From NCBI GenBank assembly GCA_018907035.1, contig JACCIC010000054.1, positions 1,329,001-1,393,000 on the forward strand: 64,000 nucleotides of DNA, written 5' to 3'. Below are positions 14,391 to 25,795 of this stretch, in pieces; position 1 is the first letter of the stretch, and each line of letters opens with the position of its first letter. This DNA is from Sycobia sp. Sy_11 (lineage: Eukaryota; Arthropoda; Insecta; Hymenoptera; Epichrysomallidae). The notes beneath the pieces were generated by a model, which ran no database searches, was not told the origin of the DNA, and saw only the letters and a program-made list of their open reading frames with translations. The position numbers and the translations under genes were made by a program.

Positions 14391-14938
14391 GATTGTTTTG
14401 CACAGAGATGCGCCAAATATCGCCCCGCACATCCATCAATTAAAATTCGCCTTAATGAACCTCGCGATAAACCCGAGATCCATTTTAATCTACGATTATT
14501 TCCAACTAACGCGACCGACGAGGCGAGCAGGCGAAAAAGCTCTTTCCGCATTTTCCCCGCACGAGCTGGTCAAAAACGATTCGCTAACCACCAGCGACCC
14601 GCCGTCGCATAAATCTCATTTTGCACTTTTCCTTCTTCTCCAGCCGCTATTCTCTCCATTTCTCGAGATCACGCGGGGCCTCCGAAAGTTTCCAAGCTCG
14701 CGTCCTACGTATAACCGCTATATATATATATATAAATAGACATCCACTTTTTCACGAGCTGTCACGTCTCAGGGTCGCGGGCGGAGTATCAGCCGACACG
14801 CGTTCCAACCTCTTGAATAAACATGCGCTTTGGGGGCATAAAGCAGAACTAAGTGGTGAACCCGGTGGGAGAGAGGGGATGAGAGTGGAGCGAGGGCATA
14901 TGACGCGGGGGAAGCAGCCACGAGCGGGAGTTATACGC

Positions 14939-14941
<3 letters not shown>

Positions 14942-14999
<58 letters not shown>

Positions 15000-15008
15000 T
15001 ATGTATAT
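14942..15008. repeat. (AT)n microsatellite
   Basis: About 50 bp pure, then ACAC and GT interruptions. Confidence 0.95.
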
Positions 15009-15248
15009 CTATTCGCGGGGCAAACGATGAAAAATGCATCCGAGCGCGATAGTCTGGCCCGCCGCGGACACGCGTGCACACAAAGAAGAGCGCGAGGGGC
15101 CGCGCGGCCGCGGCGGGCGCTGGTGGTGATGGTGGCGCGGTGCCGGCGCGAAATTCTTTTCAACTTAATTACTCCCCGGGAGCAGAGACCGCGTTAACCT
15201 GGCCGACGCCGCACGGAGCGAAGCGATTTTTGCGCTTCTACCCCACCC

Positions 15249-15251
<3 letters not shown>

Positions 15252-15292
<41 letters not shown>
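15252..15292. repeat. (CT)n microsatellite
   Basis: Uninterrupted, within a CpG-rich island. Confidence 0.95.
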
Positions 15293-15298
<6 letters not shown>

Positions 15299-16976
15299 CC
15301 TTTCCCAGTGTACGAGAGTCGCGTTTTTTCCTTTCGCCCTCTTTGTTTCCTTGCTTTGCTGGCGCGGCACGAGCCGCGGTTTTGTTTGCTCCTTGGAATT
15401 TTTAAAGAGGCTCCCTCGCTCGCCTGCTTCCTCGCCTACTCATCGCCCTCCTCCTCCTCCTTCTCCTCCTCACCCGCGGGAGGGCGCGCGGCTCGGTGCG
15501 AGCTGAAAACGGCAGAGCGCTGCTCTTTTGTGGGAACAAAATTATTCGCGCTCGGATGGAGGGCTCTTACTTATTCTAGAGACGTCGGATTGTTCGTGAT
15601 ATTAAGGGGTATTCCGACGTGAAGGGGGCGGCGGGAAAAGCGCGGTAAGGCGGAAATGCTGTTTTTGATAACGAGTTTTGTTTAGCGAGAGCGTTTATGT
15701 GTAAGAGTCGAGATGGATGGTATTTATAAGAAGCCTATTGGAGTAACGAAAGCAGAGATTGGCTTTTTATTTGCAGATTAATCGTTGATTTATAAATAAT
15801 ATTCAGAATAAAAAAATGTTTTAGATTCTTTAAGTGGAATTCTTATTGTGCATGATCTCTTATATTAATCCCGTATCATTAATTTTTCTGCACAATTGTA
15901 CGGCATGAATATAAATAAAGAAATATATATGTATATTTATATATCGGTTTCTAATAAATTCATTTGAGTATTTTTAATAACTTATTGACGGTTTTCGAAT
16001 TTCATTGAAAAGACTCTTCAGAAAACTGTAGCAAAAGTTCCAAGAAAACAATAAAACATATTGCAATATTTTTCTGGTAACCTTATTTTGTTTATGTAGT
16101 TAGAGGCAATCGTGGCCAGCAATTGAATTTTACTACTTGCAAAAACATTCTGCTATACAAATATAACTTTAATAGTACAGTCTTTTACTGCTTTAAAATT
16201 TAAAAGTGTAATCAATTCGTTTGTTAATTTTTTTAGGAAATGAAAAAATCGACCACATTTCTATTTATTCTAGTCATTAGCAGTTTTTTATTTATTATTA
16301 TCATATTGTAGTATATTTAAAATATGCAAATTATATTGGAATAATCCGTTCATCCGTATGAGCAGCCTAAAATTTCCACCTTTAGGGGGGAGAGGACTTC
16401 CCGACGGCGTGATCCGAGAAGGGCCATTCCAAAACAAAGCTTGGAAGTTCTCAAAATACATATGATTTGTAACTCTTAAGCATGCAGATGAATCAATAAG
16501 TTTAGGTTTACTGCTACTAAATATAAGAATTTACGAACTTTTTTCGTGATAAATACAGTGAATCTGATGAAAGCAATCGTTTGCCTTCTCTAAAAGTTAT
16601 AAACCCGCTTACTAATTCTCATCTAACAAGTTGCGAATCGAAATGATCGTTTTTTGTTCCACTCTTTGTAAATCGTATTATCGATAAAAAAAGATTTATT
16701 AAGATCCAAATTGATTAAGATTGAACCAAACTGTTGAAAGGATTAATTTGCTTCAGCTTTTAGTCACCGATTTTATTACGAAAATTATTACGAAAACTAA
16801 TAATTCAAAATCGTGTGCAAACAAACAGCTCTTTAAGTTGATTATCAAATTAATACATTTTCTTTCACGAATATCTATAAAAGCTTTTTGTCAATATTAT
16901 CTTCCTCTTTTTGGTATAACCGTGTTTCGAAAATAAATAGGCAGTCTACCTCATTGTAATGGGTCGGGGCACATGT

Positions 16977-16982
16977 TTATCA
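16977..16982 (-). promoter_or_regulatory. WGATAR (GATA-factor) motif
   Basis: TTATCA, the complement of TGATAA. It is one of three GATA-type motifs within about 450 bp upstream of the peptide gene's TATA box. GATA factors drive many insect gut and fat-body genes. The motif is short, so this is suggestive only. Confidence 0.25.
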
Positions 16983-17013
16983 GCCATTCTCTCGAGGCGC
17001 AGAATTCAATATC

Positions 17014-17019
17014 GATAAG
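17014..17019 (+). promoter_or_regulatory. WGATAR-like (GATAAG) motif
   Basis: GATAAG inside ATCGATAAGATGG, about 380 bp upstream of the TATA box of the cysteine-rich peptide gene. It overlaps an ATCGAT palindrome. Confidence 0.25.
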
Positions 17020-17299
17020 ATGGGCGTGAATTATTACTCGGGTGCAGTTAAAACTGGGATAATAAGTATCGGTACGATATAGTATATGTGAATCGAGCTT
17101 ATATTATAACGTAAAGGACCGCACCAAACTGCACGTTGACACTCGATCTTAAAATACATAAAAGAAAGTCTAATAATTTCCTACAATCAATGCCGCGCAT
17201 CACAATGAGACGATCTAGATGACAAAATGTCATCAAAGGCAGCTTACTCGCAGTTACCGTTGTTAGAAATAGAAACTAGTAAAATTATCGTTGCACCAA

Positions 17300-17305
17300 T
17301 TATCT
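17300..17305 (-). promoter_or_regulatory. WGATAR (GATA-factor) motif
   Basis: TTATCT, the complement of AGATAA, about 95 bp upstream of the TATA box. This is the closest of the three motifs to the core promoter. Confidence 0.3.
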
Positions 17306-17397
17306 TATTGAAGAACCACTAGTATATGTTTGAGACCGATGATTTTAGTTGCGCTTTCGCTCACGTTTTTGACATAAAACATTACAAAGTATATATG

Positions 17398-17405
17398 TAT
17401 AAAAG
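17398..17405 (+). promoter_or_regulatory. TATA box of the cysteine-rich peptide gene
   Basis: TATAAAAG, a near-perfect TATA box. Transcription would start about 30 bp downstream, near 17428-17432, giving a 5'UTR of roughly 45-50 bases before the ATG at 17478. A strong TATA box fits a tissue-restricted or inducible secreted-peptide gene. Confidence 0.6.
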
Positions 17406-17477
17406 CTTACATTAAATTACATTTGAGGAACAAACTACTTATTCGAAAAAAGATCGTTCAAGTTCCAAGTGTCTATC

Positions 17478-18419
17478 ATGCAGGTCTTAATGGTCACCGT
17501 CCTTCTATTTCTTAATATAGTCTTGATAATGGGCCGAGATCGCCAGGATTCCAGTATAAGTAATGGAAAAATCATTTTAATTCTTTGAAACTTTGCTCTT
17601 CCTTAAAATTACAAAGTATTATAAACTAATTTTTCATTTTTTCATCGAGAAATGAATGATTAATGAATAATCTCTACATATTTTAGTTAGTTAATGATTC
17701 GATTCGTTTTACTTAATTTACAATTCGATGTTCGATGTTTTTTTTATAAATCGTTTCGATTTTAAATCTGACAAAACTTATTTTTAGAATTTTAATTTAG
17801 TTATTAATTAAATTTTTTATCATCAAGAACTCGCTTATGTACTGAATGGTTTGATGTTTATTGCAGGTTACCAAGATATTATAGAACAAAAAGACCAAAA
17901 TAATGGTAAGCATTATGTATATCAACTTAAAGAAAGTAATCAAGTTTTGACTATTTTTTGAGGTGAGAAGTTCTTTTATTCTTTTTGAGCAACTGATTTA
18001 TTTTATTGCTCATGGTACTTTTTGAACTTGTACCTTTTGTTATATTGAAAAATGTATTACGTCCACTAACGTATCCTTAGTTACCTCAATACGTTTAGTG
18101 ATTTTATTCTCGAAACAATCAATTATTTATTCCAAAATTGAATTAACATATTTGTCTTATAATTAGCATTAATCTTAGATCTAATACCTGTGAAAATCTC
18201 ACATCTTTTTTCGCTACCCAAGTTTATTTTAGTATAGAATAAAATGTACACTTATAAATCATATTATAACACTATACTTCGCTGCGTAATGTCTATAAAC
18301 ATTAATTTACAGGCTGTCCACCAGGCTGTTCGAAAACATGTGCAGGATCTTTTATAGATTGTAAGCTTTGTCGCTGTTGCATCCTAACTCCATCGTCGAG
18401 AAAGATCTGCGAACCGTGA
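17478..18419 (+). CDS. Three-exon gene for a small secreted eight-cysteine peptide
   Basis: Coding exons are 17478-17553 (or -17559), 17867-17905 and 18313-18419 (stop TGA 18417-18419). The introns end in TTGCAG and TTTACAG; the second donor is ATG|GTAAGC. All junctions are phase 1 and the frame stays open. The product is about 73 aa. Residues 1-19 are a signal peptide (MQVLMVTVLLFLNIVLIMG), residues 20-39 a polar, charged spacer, and residues 40-73 a domain with Cys at 40, 44, 48, 55, 58, 60, 61 and 71 (C-x3-C-x3-C-x6-C-x2-C-x-C-C-x9-C). An even cysteine count after a signal peptide implies an extracellular, disulfide-bonded peptide. One exon each for signal, spacer and cysteine domain is typical of insect secreted peptides. 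A TATA box lies 80 bp upstream of the ATG and AATAAA lies 126 bp after the stop. I recognise no family: the spacing does not match insect defensins, a plain inhibitor-cystine-knot, Kazal or TIL domains. A defence, venom-like or signalling role is inference. The gene structure is fairly sure; the function is unknown. Confidence 0.72.
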
Positions 18420-18570
18420 TAAAAATGTATACTATTTATCGTTTAAACTATTTATACGTTTGTATACTTGAAAGTTACACTAAACGGCCTCGTCTTATAT
18501 TGTTATCGATCGCGGAATTGTCTTAATCTTCTTTGTATCTGATCAATAAATTTTCATTACTAGATATTTC
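18420..18570 (+). other. 3'UTR of the cysteine-rich peptide gene
   Basis: AT-rich sequence between the stop codon and the poly(A) signal. It has two ATTTA pentamers (18434-18438 and 18450-18454), elements that can shorten mRNA half-life in inducible transcripts. The 3' limit is estimated from the AATAAA. Confidence 0.45.
18545..18550 (+). terminator. Poly(A) signal of the cysteine-rich peptide gene
   Basis: Canonical AATAAA 126 bp after the TGA, followed by T-rich sequence. Cleavage is expected about 15-25 bp downstream. Confidence 0.6.
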
Positions 18571-18574
18571 TTAT

Positions 18575-20303
18575 ATTTTCGACTAATGCTCTTTCTTAAG
18601 ATATAAAAATCACTATATGAATTGATTACTCGCAAATAGGTGTGCTCCACACTGTATTCCTTGCAAGATAATTATCAAATTATTTCTTAGTAATTTTTTA
18701 TAAACTATCCTAAATAAGATTGTTCCAACTAGCGGATCGGCAATGAGCAGGACAAGCCGAATACAAAGTTTGTATGCCTCTATTTGTGCTCAACTTAAAG
18801 AATAATGAGAGAGGACAAATGACCACGGGACAATATGCAGAGCATAAAAATTATATGCGTACTGTCGTTTTTACATTAGTCACACATTTATGAGGGCGCT
18901 CGTAAAATTAGTTACAAATAAATAACTAAAGCATTTTCTGCCGCAGCCGCGAGATCCATCCAGTAGCTGTCGAAATTACACTGAAACTCGGTGAATCTTT
19001 CGTGTAAAATTATCAGCGTACAAAAAATTTCGGTATAAATAGTTGTCGACGGGAAAAGAATTTCGTACATGAAACTGTCGGCAGGTTAGATTTAGCGAAA
19101 TATTTAACTTGAATAGAATTTACATAATTTATTTTTAAAAAAAGTTCTCATTCTATTTATTTAAATTAATTAATTACGCGAAATTTTCAAAAGATTATTT
19201 ATAGTATCATTGCAATTAATAGAATCGAATAGATGTAAAAAAATGACTGTAAACTATATTTAAGCAAGTGATTTTCTCATAATTTATTTAATATAAATTT
19301 GATATAGCTTCCAGCGTCTAACGTTAAGGATATAATATACATTAGTGTTTTCATTCTATATCTATTAAAGAAATATAAATCTATGATTATTGCATTCTAT
19401 TTTTTGATATAGTAATAAGGAATTTTTCAATTTTTATGACGACATTTTAGCAATCTTCGCCGAAATTCTTGGATTGAAATCCGAAGCAACACTCCTATAA
19501 TATGTGCTTTATTTTATTTACATGTATAATTAGCTTTTTTCGTCTTGGCTTTGCTAGAAATTAAAAGAAGCCAACTAATACAAATTTCCATAATATTTCA
19601 TACACAAATTTTATTTAAATCAAATATATACCTTAAAATACATATAAGTATAATAAAATATAACCACGCGCTTTTTTTAATCTGCGAGTTTTCATCATGT
19701 TGACATAATAAAAAATCTATGTATCGAATTTCACAGCAATTAGTTCAGAAGTAATTACGTGAATAAAATTATGTTTTTATATAATACGAATATAAATAAA
19801 GAAATATACAGAGAACTCAGATAATACAAGAAGAGTATTTGTTCTTTGTATTATTATCATCTAGTTTCTATTTTGTGTTTGAGCTAATATAATAATTTTA
19901 GGGTAAATCTGAATGCTGTTCTTGGAATTATATAAAACTAAATTTTTTAATGTTTTAAGATTGAATAAAAATAAATGTCGGTATCTATTCGTTAGCTTAT
20001 TGTTCACAGTCTCGGAATGTTAACAAAGGTTATTTTCATAAGGTGTAATTACATAACAGAACATCATAATATGACTATTAGTATAGTGTTCTATTAGTAT
20101 ATTATTTATCGGTGGTTTATTGCACAGCCATACGATTATGAAGTATTACATTAATTTTCATTGAAACACTGTTTGTTAATAAGAGATTAGCTGATAGTTG
20201 ATGCTCTTCCATAATGCATTCTAAAAACAATCATACAATGAGCTTCCATTGTACAAAGAATATAAAAATACATAATTAATCTTATTGTCACATCTTCCAA
20301 TAT

Positions 20304-20310
<7 letters not shown>
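18575..20310. other. AT-rich DNA downstream of the peptide gene
   Basis: No second cysteine-rich exon seen. TATAAATAG at 19034-19042 is followed by ATGAAACTGTCGGCAG|GTTAG, promoter-and-exon-like but unsupported. Confidence 0.5.

Positions 20311-20358
<48 letters not shown>
20311..20358. repeat. (AT)n microsatellite
   Basis: Uninterrupted, at the edge of a GC island. Confidence 0.95.
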
Positions 20359-20364
<6 letters not shown>

Positions 20365-20379
20365 GTATTAAATCAAGAG

Positions 20380-20594
20380 TTATTTCGAAAGCGCAGGTAT
20401 AAGCACGGATCAACTAGCAGTATGGCCGAATCTTTGATACGGATTAGGCTCCGCCAAACCCTATCCGTCGTCTCGGCTAATATATCTCCGCCTTATGCGC
20501 ACTGAGCACCGCCGCATGAATCACGCGTTCTTACGAAATTTTGCGATATGGCCAGAGGCTGTGCTTGCCGCGATGAAATGGAGAATTATATATA

Positions 20595-20666
<72 letters not shown>

Positions 20667-21296
20667 GGTTCATCGTCGTCGGCGATAAAGTAGACTTCGG
20701 TATATTTCTACGTGCAAGAGGAAGGGATTCTCCCGCGGGACGGCGGTGCGAGAAACGGATAGCGCATGTATGTTGAGGAGGTATATAGAAGGCACGGATG
20801 GCAAGCGGGACTCGAGAGAGGGGACGAGAGAGCGAGTATCGGGATCGGGGACTATACGCAGGCGGGAGGCGAGATAAGGCGTGCGGAATTCGCTAACGGA
20901 CGAATTGAACTGGGCGGCGGGCCAGCGCGGCCACGGCGGACGCGCGTTTTCTGGCACTGAAAGTTCGTTTGCGCAATGGCGCGTTAAAAAATCCGCGGCT
21001 CGGTTTTCATCTGCTCTCTCCCCGTCCATTTTTGCGACGGTCGCGTACACTTAAGCGCACGCTTCGCCCGGTTATTGACGGTCCGTCGGCGAAGGGCGGG
21101 GGGCTGGCCGTATTTGGTTGAGCCGTGAGAAAAATCGGCAGTGGGGGTGGTGCCCAGGGAAGGGAGGATTTTTAAGGTCGACGATCGCTCGGATATATGT
21201 ATTTTGTTTTTTTTTTCTTACGCCGGCACTTAACCCGGCGACCGCTATTCTTTTTAACTTTGCGTGGGAGTCTGTTAAATAGAGCAGAGATGCCTG
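20380..21296. other. CpG-rich island bracketed by (AT)n tracts
   Basis: An imperfect hairpin lies at 20423-20477. No supported gene; ORFs are open on both strands. Confidence 0.45.
20587..20661. repeat. (AT)n microsatellite
   Basis: One C at 20596; otherwise pure and among the longest here. Confidence 0.95.

Positions 21297-21297
<1 letters not shown>

Positions 21298-21342
<45 letters not shown>
21298..21342. repeat. (AT)n microsatellite
   Basis: Uninterrupted, at the downstream edge of the 20.4-21.3 kb GC island. Confidence 0.95.
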
Positions 21343-21345
<3 letters not shown>

Positions 21346-22005
21346 TGGAAATGTCTTAAATCAAAATTATTATTTTGTTTTTAAGTATTATCTCAAATGC
21401 TTCTTTGAATAATTAAGAAACCAGATATTATCATTCTAACTCAATGTATTTGTTTTTATAATAAAGAACGATAGAAATTCAGTCTAATGATGAAATAGTG
21501 CACATTTCAAAATTTTCTACTCGACTCACAGTTGAGAATCTTACTTAATACATAATAAATAATCAAATGCGCCCGATTTTTGTTTGTATTATTAACATTT
21601 GTAAAAGAAATACAAGTAACTTTTCATTTTGTACAATGCTAGTTTTACTTCTTGGCTAAAATGATATGCAACAATGCTCTTAGAGAGAGTGTTCTTCTGT
21701 AATTTACGAATAAAATAGAAAGGAGTATAAATGAAAGTAAATCATTCATATCGATAAGGGATCTTACGTTTCAATGTTTATGGAATATTATTTATAATGT
21801 TGAATGAGAAAGTATAATTGACTAGCCGCAAAAAATTTTTCGCAATACGTTTAAATTTTTTTCTTCGTATACAGAGAACCCTCAGGCCCTGTGTCTGACT
21901 TATTTGTCCACGAATTCTTTACTGCGATTTTGTCGTCCAGAATCGTATCGTATATTATTTTGGATAAAAAATTCGAAAGAGTATTTAGTCAGCAATTGAA
22001 AATTA

Positions 22006-22009
<4 letters not shown>

Positions 22010-22042
<33 letters not shown>
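22010..22042. repeat. (AT)n microsatellite
   Basis: Followed by ATT units. Confidence 0.95.
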
Positions 22043-22046
<4 letters not shown>

Positions 22047-22161
22047 ATTAATATGAAAATATTTAATTCTTAGTCCATTCTTAAATTACTAATTACGGCT
22101 CTTTTTATAAACGTGCGACCCATTCAGCGCATTGCATTGAAACTGTAACTAACGACACAAA

Positions 22162-22206
22162 TTTAAAATAAAAAAAAAACAAAAACAAAAAAAAAACAAA
22201 AAAAAA
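22162..22206. repeat. A-rich tract with C interruptions
   Basis: Runs of 5-10 A separated by single T, C or G. It could be a decayed retroposon tail or simple sequence. Confidence 0.7.
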
Positions 22207-22249
22207 GAACGGAAAGAGAAGAAAGCAGCAAGGAGAAGTCGACGAATAA

Positions 22250-22756
22250 AAACAAAAGCCACCGCCGGCATTCCGTCGCTTCGGGATATTAAGCCTCCAT
22301 TAGATGTCGTTAGCCGCGACTATATACACCGCGCCAAATACCCACGCTAAATCTAACCCGCCTCAGTTCGAAGCCAAAAAGACGTGGCGAGTTGGTGGGG
22401 GGGGGGCAGGGGAGCGGGGTCCGTCTCGCCGCGGATTTTCCTACAATCCATCTTTGCGCGAACAGCCGCGTTGCGCGCCGCGCCGCCCGATGCCGACGGC
22501 CGTGCGCGCAGCAACGAAATTAGCGCGCGACCGGCCTCGAGTCCTCTCCCCCCCCCCACCACCACCACCCCCCGCCCAGCGCTGCCGCGCTCCTGCTGCG
22601 CGCGAAGAGTTATAACACTAAGCCGCACGGCGCGAGTCGTCGAGTCCGACCGGCCCTCGGCCGGCGAGGCCCGAGGGGCCGCGTCGTCAGTCGGTCTGGT
22701 CGACTGTGGGCCGGGCGACAAATAAACGGAGGAGACTGCGTATACATGTCGGTATG
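22250..22756 (+). promoter_or_regulatory. CpG-rich island ending in a strong splice donor (candidate first exon)
   Basis: Very CpG-rich, containing poly(G), poly(C) and CCA runs. A TCAGTC initiator-like motif lies at 22687-22692. An ATG at 22746 is followed after three codons by TATG|GTAAGTTT (GTAAGT from 22757), an excellent donor. No matching acceptor exon was found, so it may be a first exon or 5'UTR of a gene with distant exons, or chance. Both strands have long ORFs, as expected from GC content alone. Confidence 0.3.
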
Positions 22757-22897
22757 GTAAGTTTAGGGGAATAGAGAAGCATTGCTTTGGGAATTATCGA
22801 GGTTCGACATTATTACCGTTCCATTAGTACATTAGTAAGTACCGTGCTGGAAGAATGTAATTCGCGCGGTTAGCCTCGAGCGTTAGGTATACCATAA

Positions 22898-22903
<6 letters not shown>

Positions 22904-22947
<44 letters not shown>
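22904..22947. repeat. (TA)n microsatellite
   Basis: Pure, flanked by ATGTATAT and ATACATAC. Confidence 0.95.
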
Positions 22948-22951
<4 letters not shown>

Positions 22952-22959
22952 CATATATA

Positions 22960-25207
22960 GCGAAGAGTCTGTGCTATATTAACCTGACCCCTTTTATGTA
23001 AGGAAAAAAATAACCGCTGGATTATCAATACAGGCAAACGCTGAGAAATGCGGATAGTAATTATTATAGTAGAAGGTAGCAGCTAAGTAAATTATTATCT
23101 TAACGGGAAAAATCACAGCCGCTGTGACTTATCGTAATGAAACTTGAAGTACCTCAGACAAAATTGCTATTTCAATGTATATGTAACAAAAAAAATGAAA
23201 GGGGTTAAAGTCCGCAATGCGTGTTGTATTGATTCTGAACGAAAACGATTTAATTTCGATAATGTCATTGGATTCGATATTTATTTTTCTTAATATAACA
23301 AAAGAACACCCAACGGATATTAAAACATTTTTCCACGCTATAAGTTACAAAATAATTTCCTGCGGGGTAGGCGCTTATTGAAACATAATTCAAGAAAAGA
23401 AATAGACTTTGAGGTGACCCATTCATCTAGATTGAGCAAACCAAATGTAGGATATTTTTATTAAATGCGTATGTTATATGCGAAATGGAGATGGTGTAAG
23501 GGGAATCGAACGACGGTTGCGCTTCTCTGAAATTCGGTAGAGGTACGGGACGTAGCGATGGTTCGGGAGCTCGCATGCCCTCTCCTTTTTTTTGCTGCGC
23601 ACGGCCCGATCGCCTCTCTGTAAAACGCTGTATCTATGTAGCATCTTTTTTAGCGTCGGGTTAGATTTTGTTAGATTTATATTAAGGCGCGCGACGAATA
23701 GTCGAAATACTATAAGCTTTCTTCGCATTATGCGTCTTATATCCGTTCTTCGAATACCTGATATTTCATTTTATTATACGTATTTTTAATATTATTGACA
23801 TTACATACATTCAGTTTTATTTAAGAAAAAATTATAATAAATATCTTTAGTTTTATTTCTTCAGATTTACTTTCACGAATAGTCATACCCGTCTAATAAG
23901 TATTTGTTTCATTAATCAATTATTCATCGCAAATCTATAGAGATGGAACATCTAGTGTACTTAGGTTATCTAGAATAAAATTTCATCTTGCTCTATTTAA
24001 CTTAATTTCAATCTAAAGTTTGTACATAAAAAAAATATTCTTTTCATTTTGTTAAAACAATGTAAATTTAATACGATGAATTCCAAAGAAGTTATTAAAT
24101 TTGGAAATAGCGATTGTTTTATCCTAAATAATTATGTAGAAGTATGTAGAACCGCATTAAGTACTTTTTTATACAAAAATTTTTTATTTTGCTTAATAAA
24201 AAACTAAAAAATATATAAGGATTGCATCGGAGACTAGAAAAAATAATACTGTCCCAAAAACGTGAAAGTTCGTAAAGTGAAGAAAAGTTACCAACTGTAG
24301 CTGTAAAAACTTAAATAAAAAAAAAATAAAATTTCTGTGAAAATCGATTAAAATTTTCTACTAAGTAGAATCCTCTTAATAAAGAACGGGACAGTAAACG
24401 CTATCTCATTTAAAGAAACAAATTTAAATAATAAAATAAATTTTGAAACCGTTGAGTAGTTTCACAGAATGCTTTCAGCTTTAATTAGGTGATGCAGTAT
24501 TTTATAGCCATTGAATTAAAACTTCTTGTATATAAGTTATATAAATAACACAAACGAAATTTATATATATTTTTTCTCCTATGTGTATTCATAAACTTAT
24601 TTGTTTTACATTATTCTGTGTAGAGTTAACTGTGTGTACAGTCTATTCTAGTAACTTTGTCAATGAAACTATATCTTGGTTATCAGCCTGACATAAATAA
24701 CCGGAGGACGCCCGTGGAAATTCCATAAGTATGATAAATCCTAAAGAGTCTACCAATAAAGTCCGGGTGAACAATTACAAAGTACAAGAATCGAAGAGGA
24801 GGCCAGTGATGGAAGTAATCCACGTGCAGAGCGTATTTCTTGAATAGCGCAACCTCCTCCGAGATCGAGGATGTATGGATATTTCGCGAAAACGACTAGA
24901 AAGTTTTGTTTATTTACTTACGCGAGGGGAGACCGCTGATATTTGCTTCTGGGAGAAGAGAGCACGGGGCGGGGGACGTTTGAAAATTTAATTAAGTCCT
25001 TTTAATTAAATTTAATTTATCTTGTAATACAAATATTTGTGCTGTATACAGCTCCCATATAGAGATCTAGTTAATTAACGTTAGAGGATTCATTCGGATG
25101 CGAATCGAAAATAACTACAGGCTTTTTAGAAAATAACTACAAATTTTTTATCATTTACATTTGCTGAAGATTCTCTTTTAGCTAATAAATAATTTTCAAA
25201 ATTTCTA

Positions 25208-25261
<54 letters not shown>

Positions 25262-25795
25262 TATATCTATACATATATTTCTATATATACATTGTATAAT
25301 TTGTATAATTGTAGTACTTTGTATAATTACTGGGTATTATGACAAATACAGCATAAACCATAATTCAATTAATTAATGCTTAAAATGTAAATTGATTTGA
25401 TTGACGAAATATATGGAATATGTTTTTTCGGCTTTCATTTTATCTGATTAAAATAAATATAAAATCCTAGCATACATCAAGGGAATGACTGCATGCAATT
25501 AAAAGGCGTGTGTATTTAATGAGAATACTAATGAAGAAAATGAAGGGATGTTACACATTTAGTAATAGTTCTAGTATACACGCACAGGCACACGGGGGTA
25601 CATTACAAATGCGAATTATGCGAGTTGCCCGTGTACAAAGAATTCGAACCCAACGGAGGCCGACAATTGTCCTGTTTTCCTCTAATCGGGCTTCTGTTCC
25701 CTTTATAGGAACTAAAACATCGGAAATAGGGAAAGGCCCTGAAGAAAGCGATCGGCTGCATATATATATAATAATAATGGCGGAAAACTCTGCCA
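22960..25795. other. AT-rich non-coding DNA
   Basis: Nothing recognised. A 38-codon basic ORF near 24.73-24.85 kb has no supporting context. Confidence 0.55.
25211..25256. repeat. (AT)n microsatellite
   Basis: Uninterrupted, in AT-rich DNA. Confidence 0.95.

Larger units (their letters stand above)
14395..15645. other. CpG-rich island, possible regulatory DNA
   Basis: Includes ATCAATTAAAATTCGCC and CAACTTAATTACTCC homeodomain-type cores. Long ORFs cross (AT)n and (CT)n tracts and are artefacts. Confidence 0.45.
15650..17395. other. AT-rich DNA upstream of the peptide gene
   Basis: Mostly featureless. A GC-rich patch at 16380-16450 stands out. The last 450 bp, with GATA motifs, probably includes the promoter of the peptide gene. 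Confidence 0.5.
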
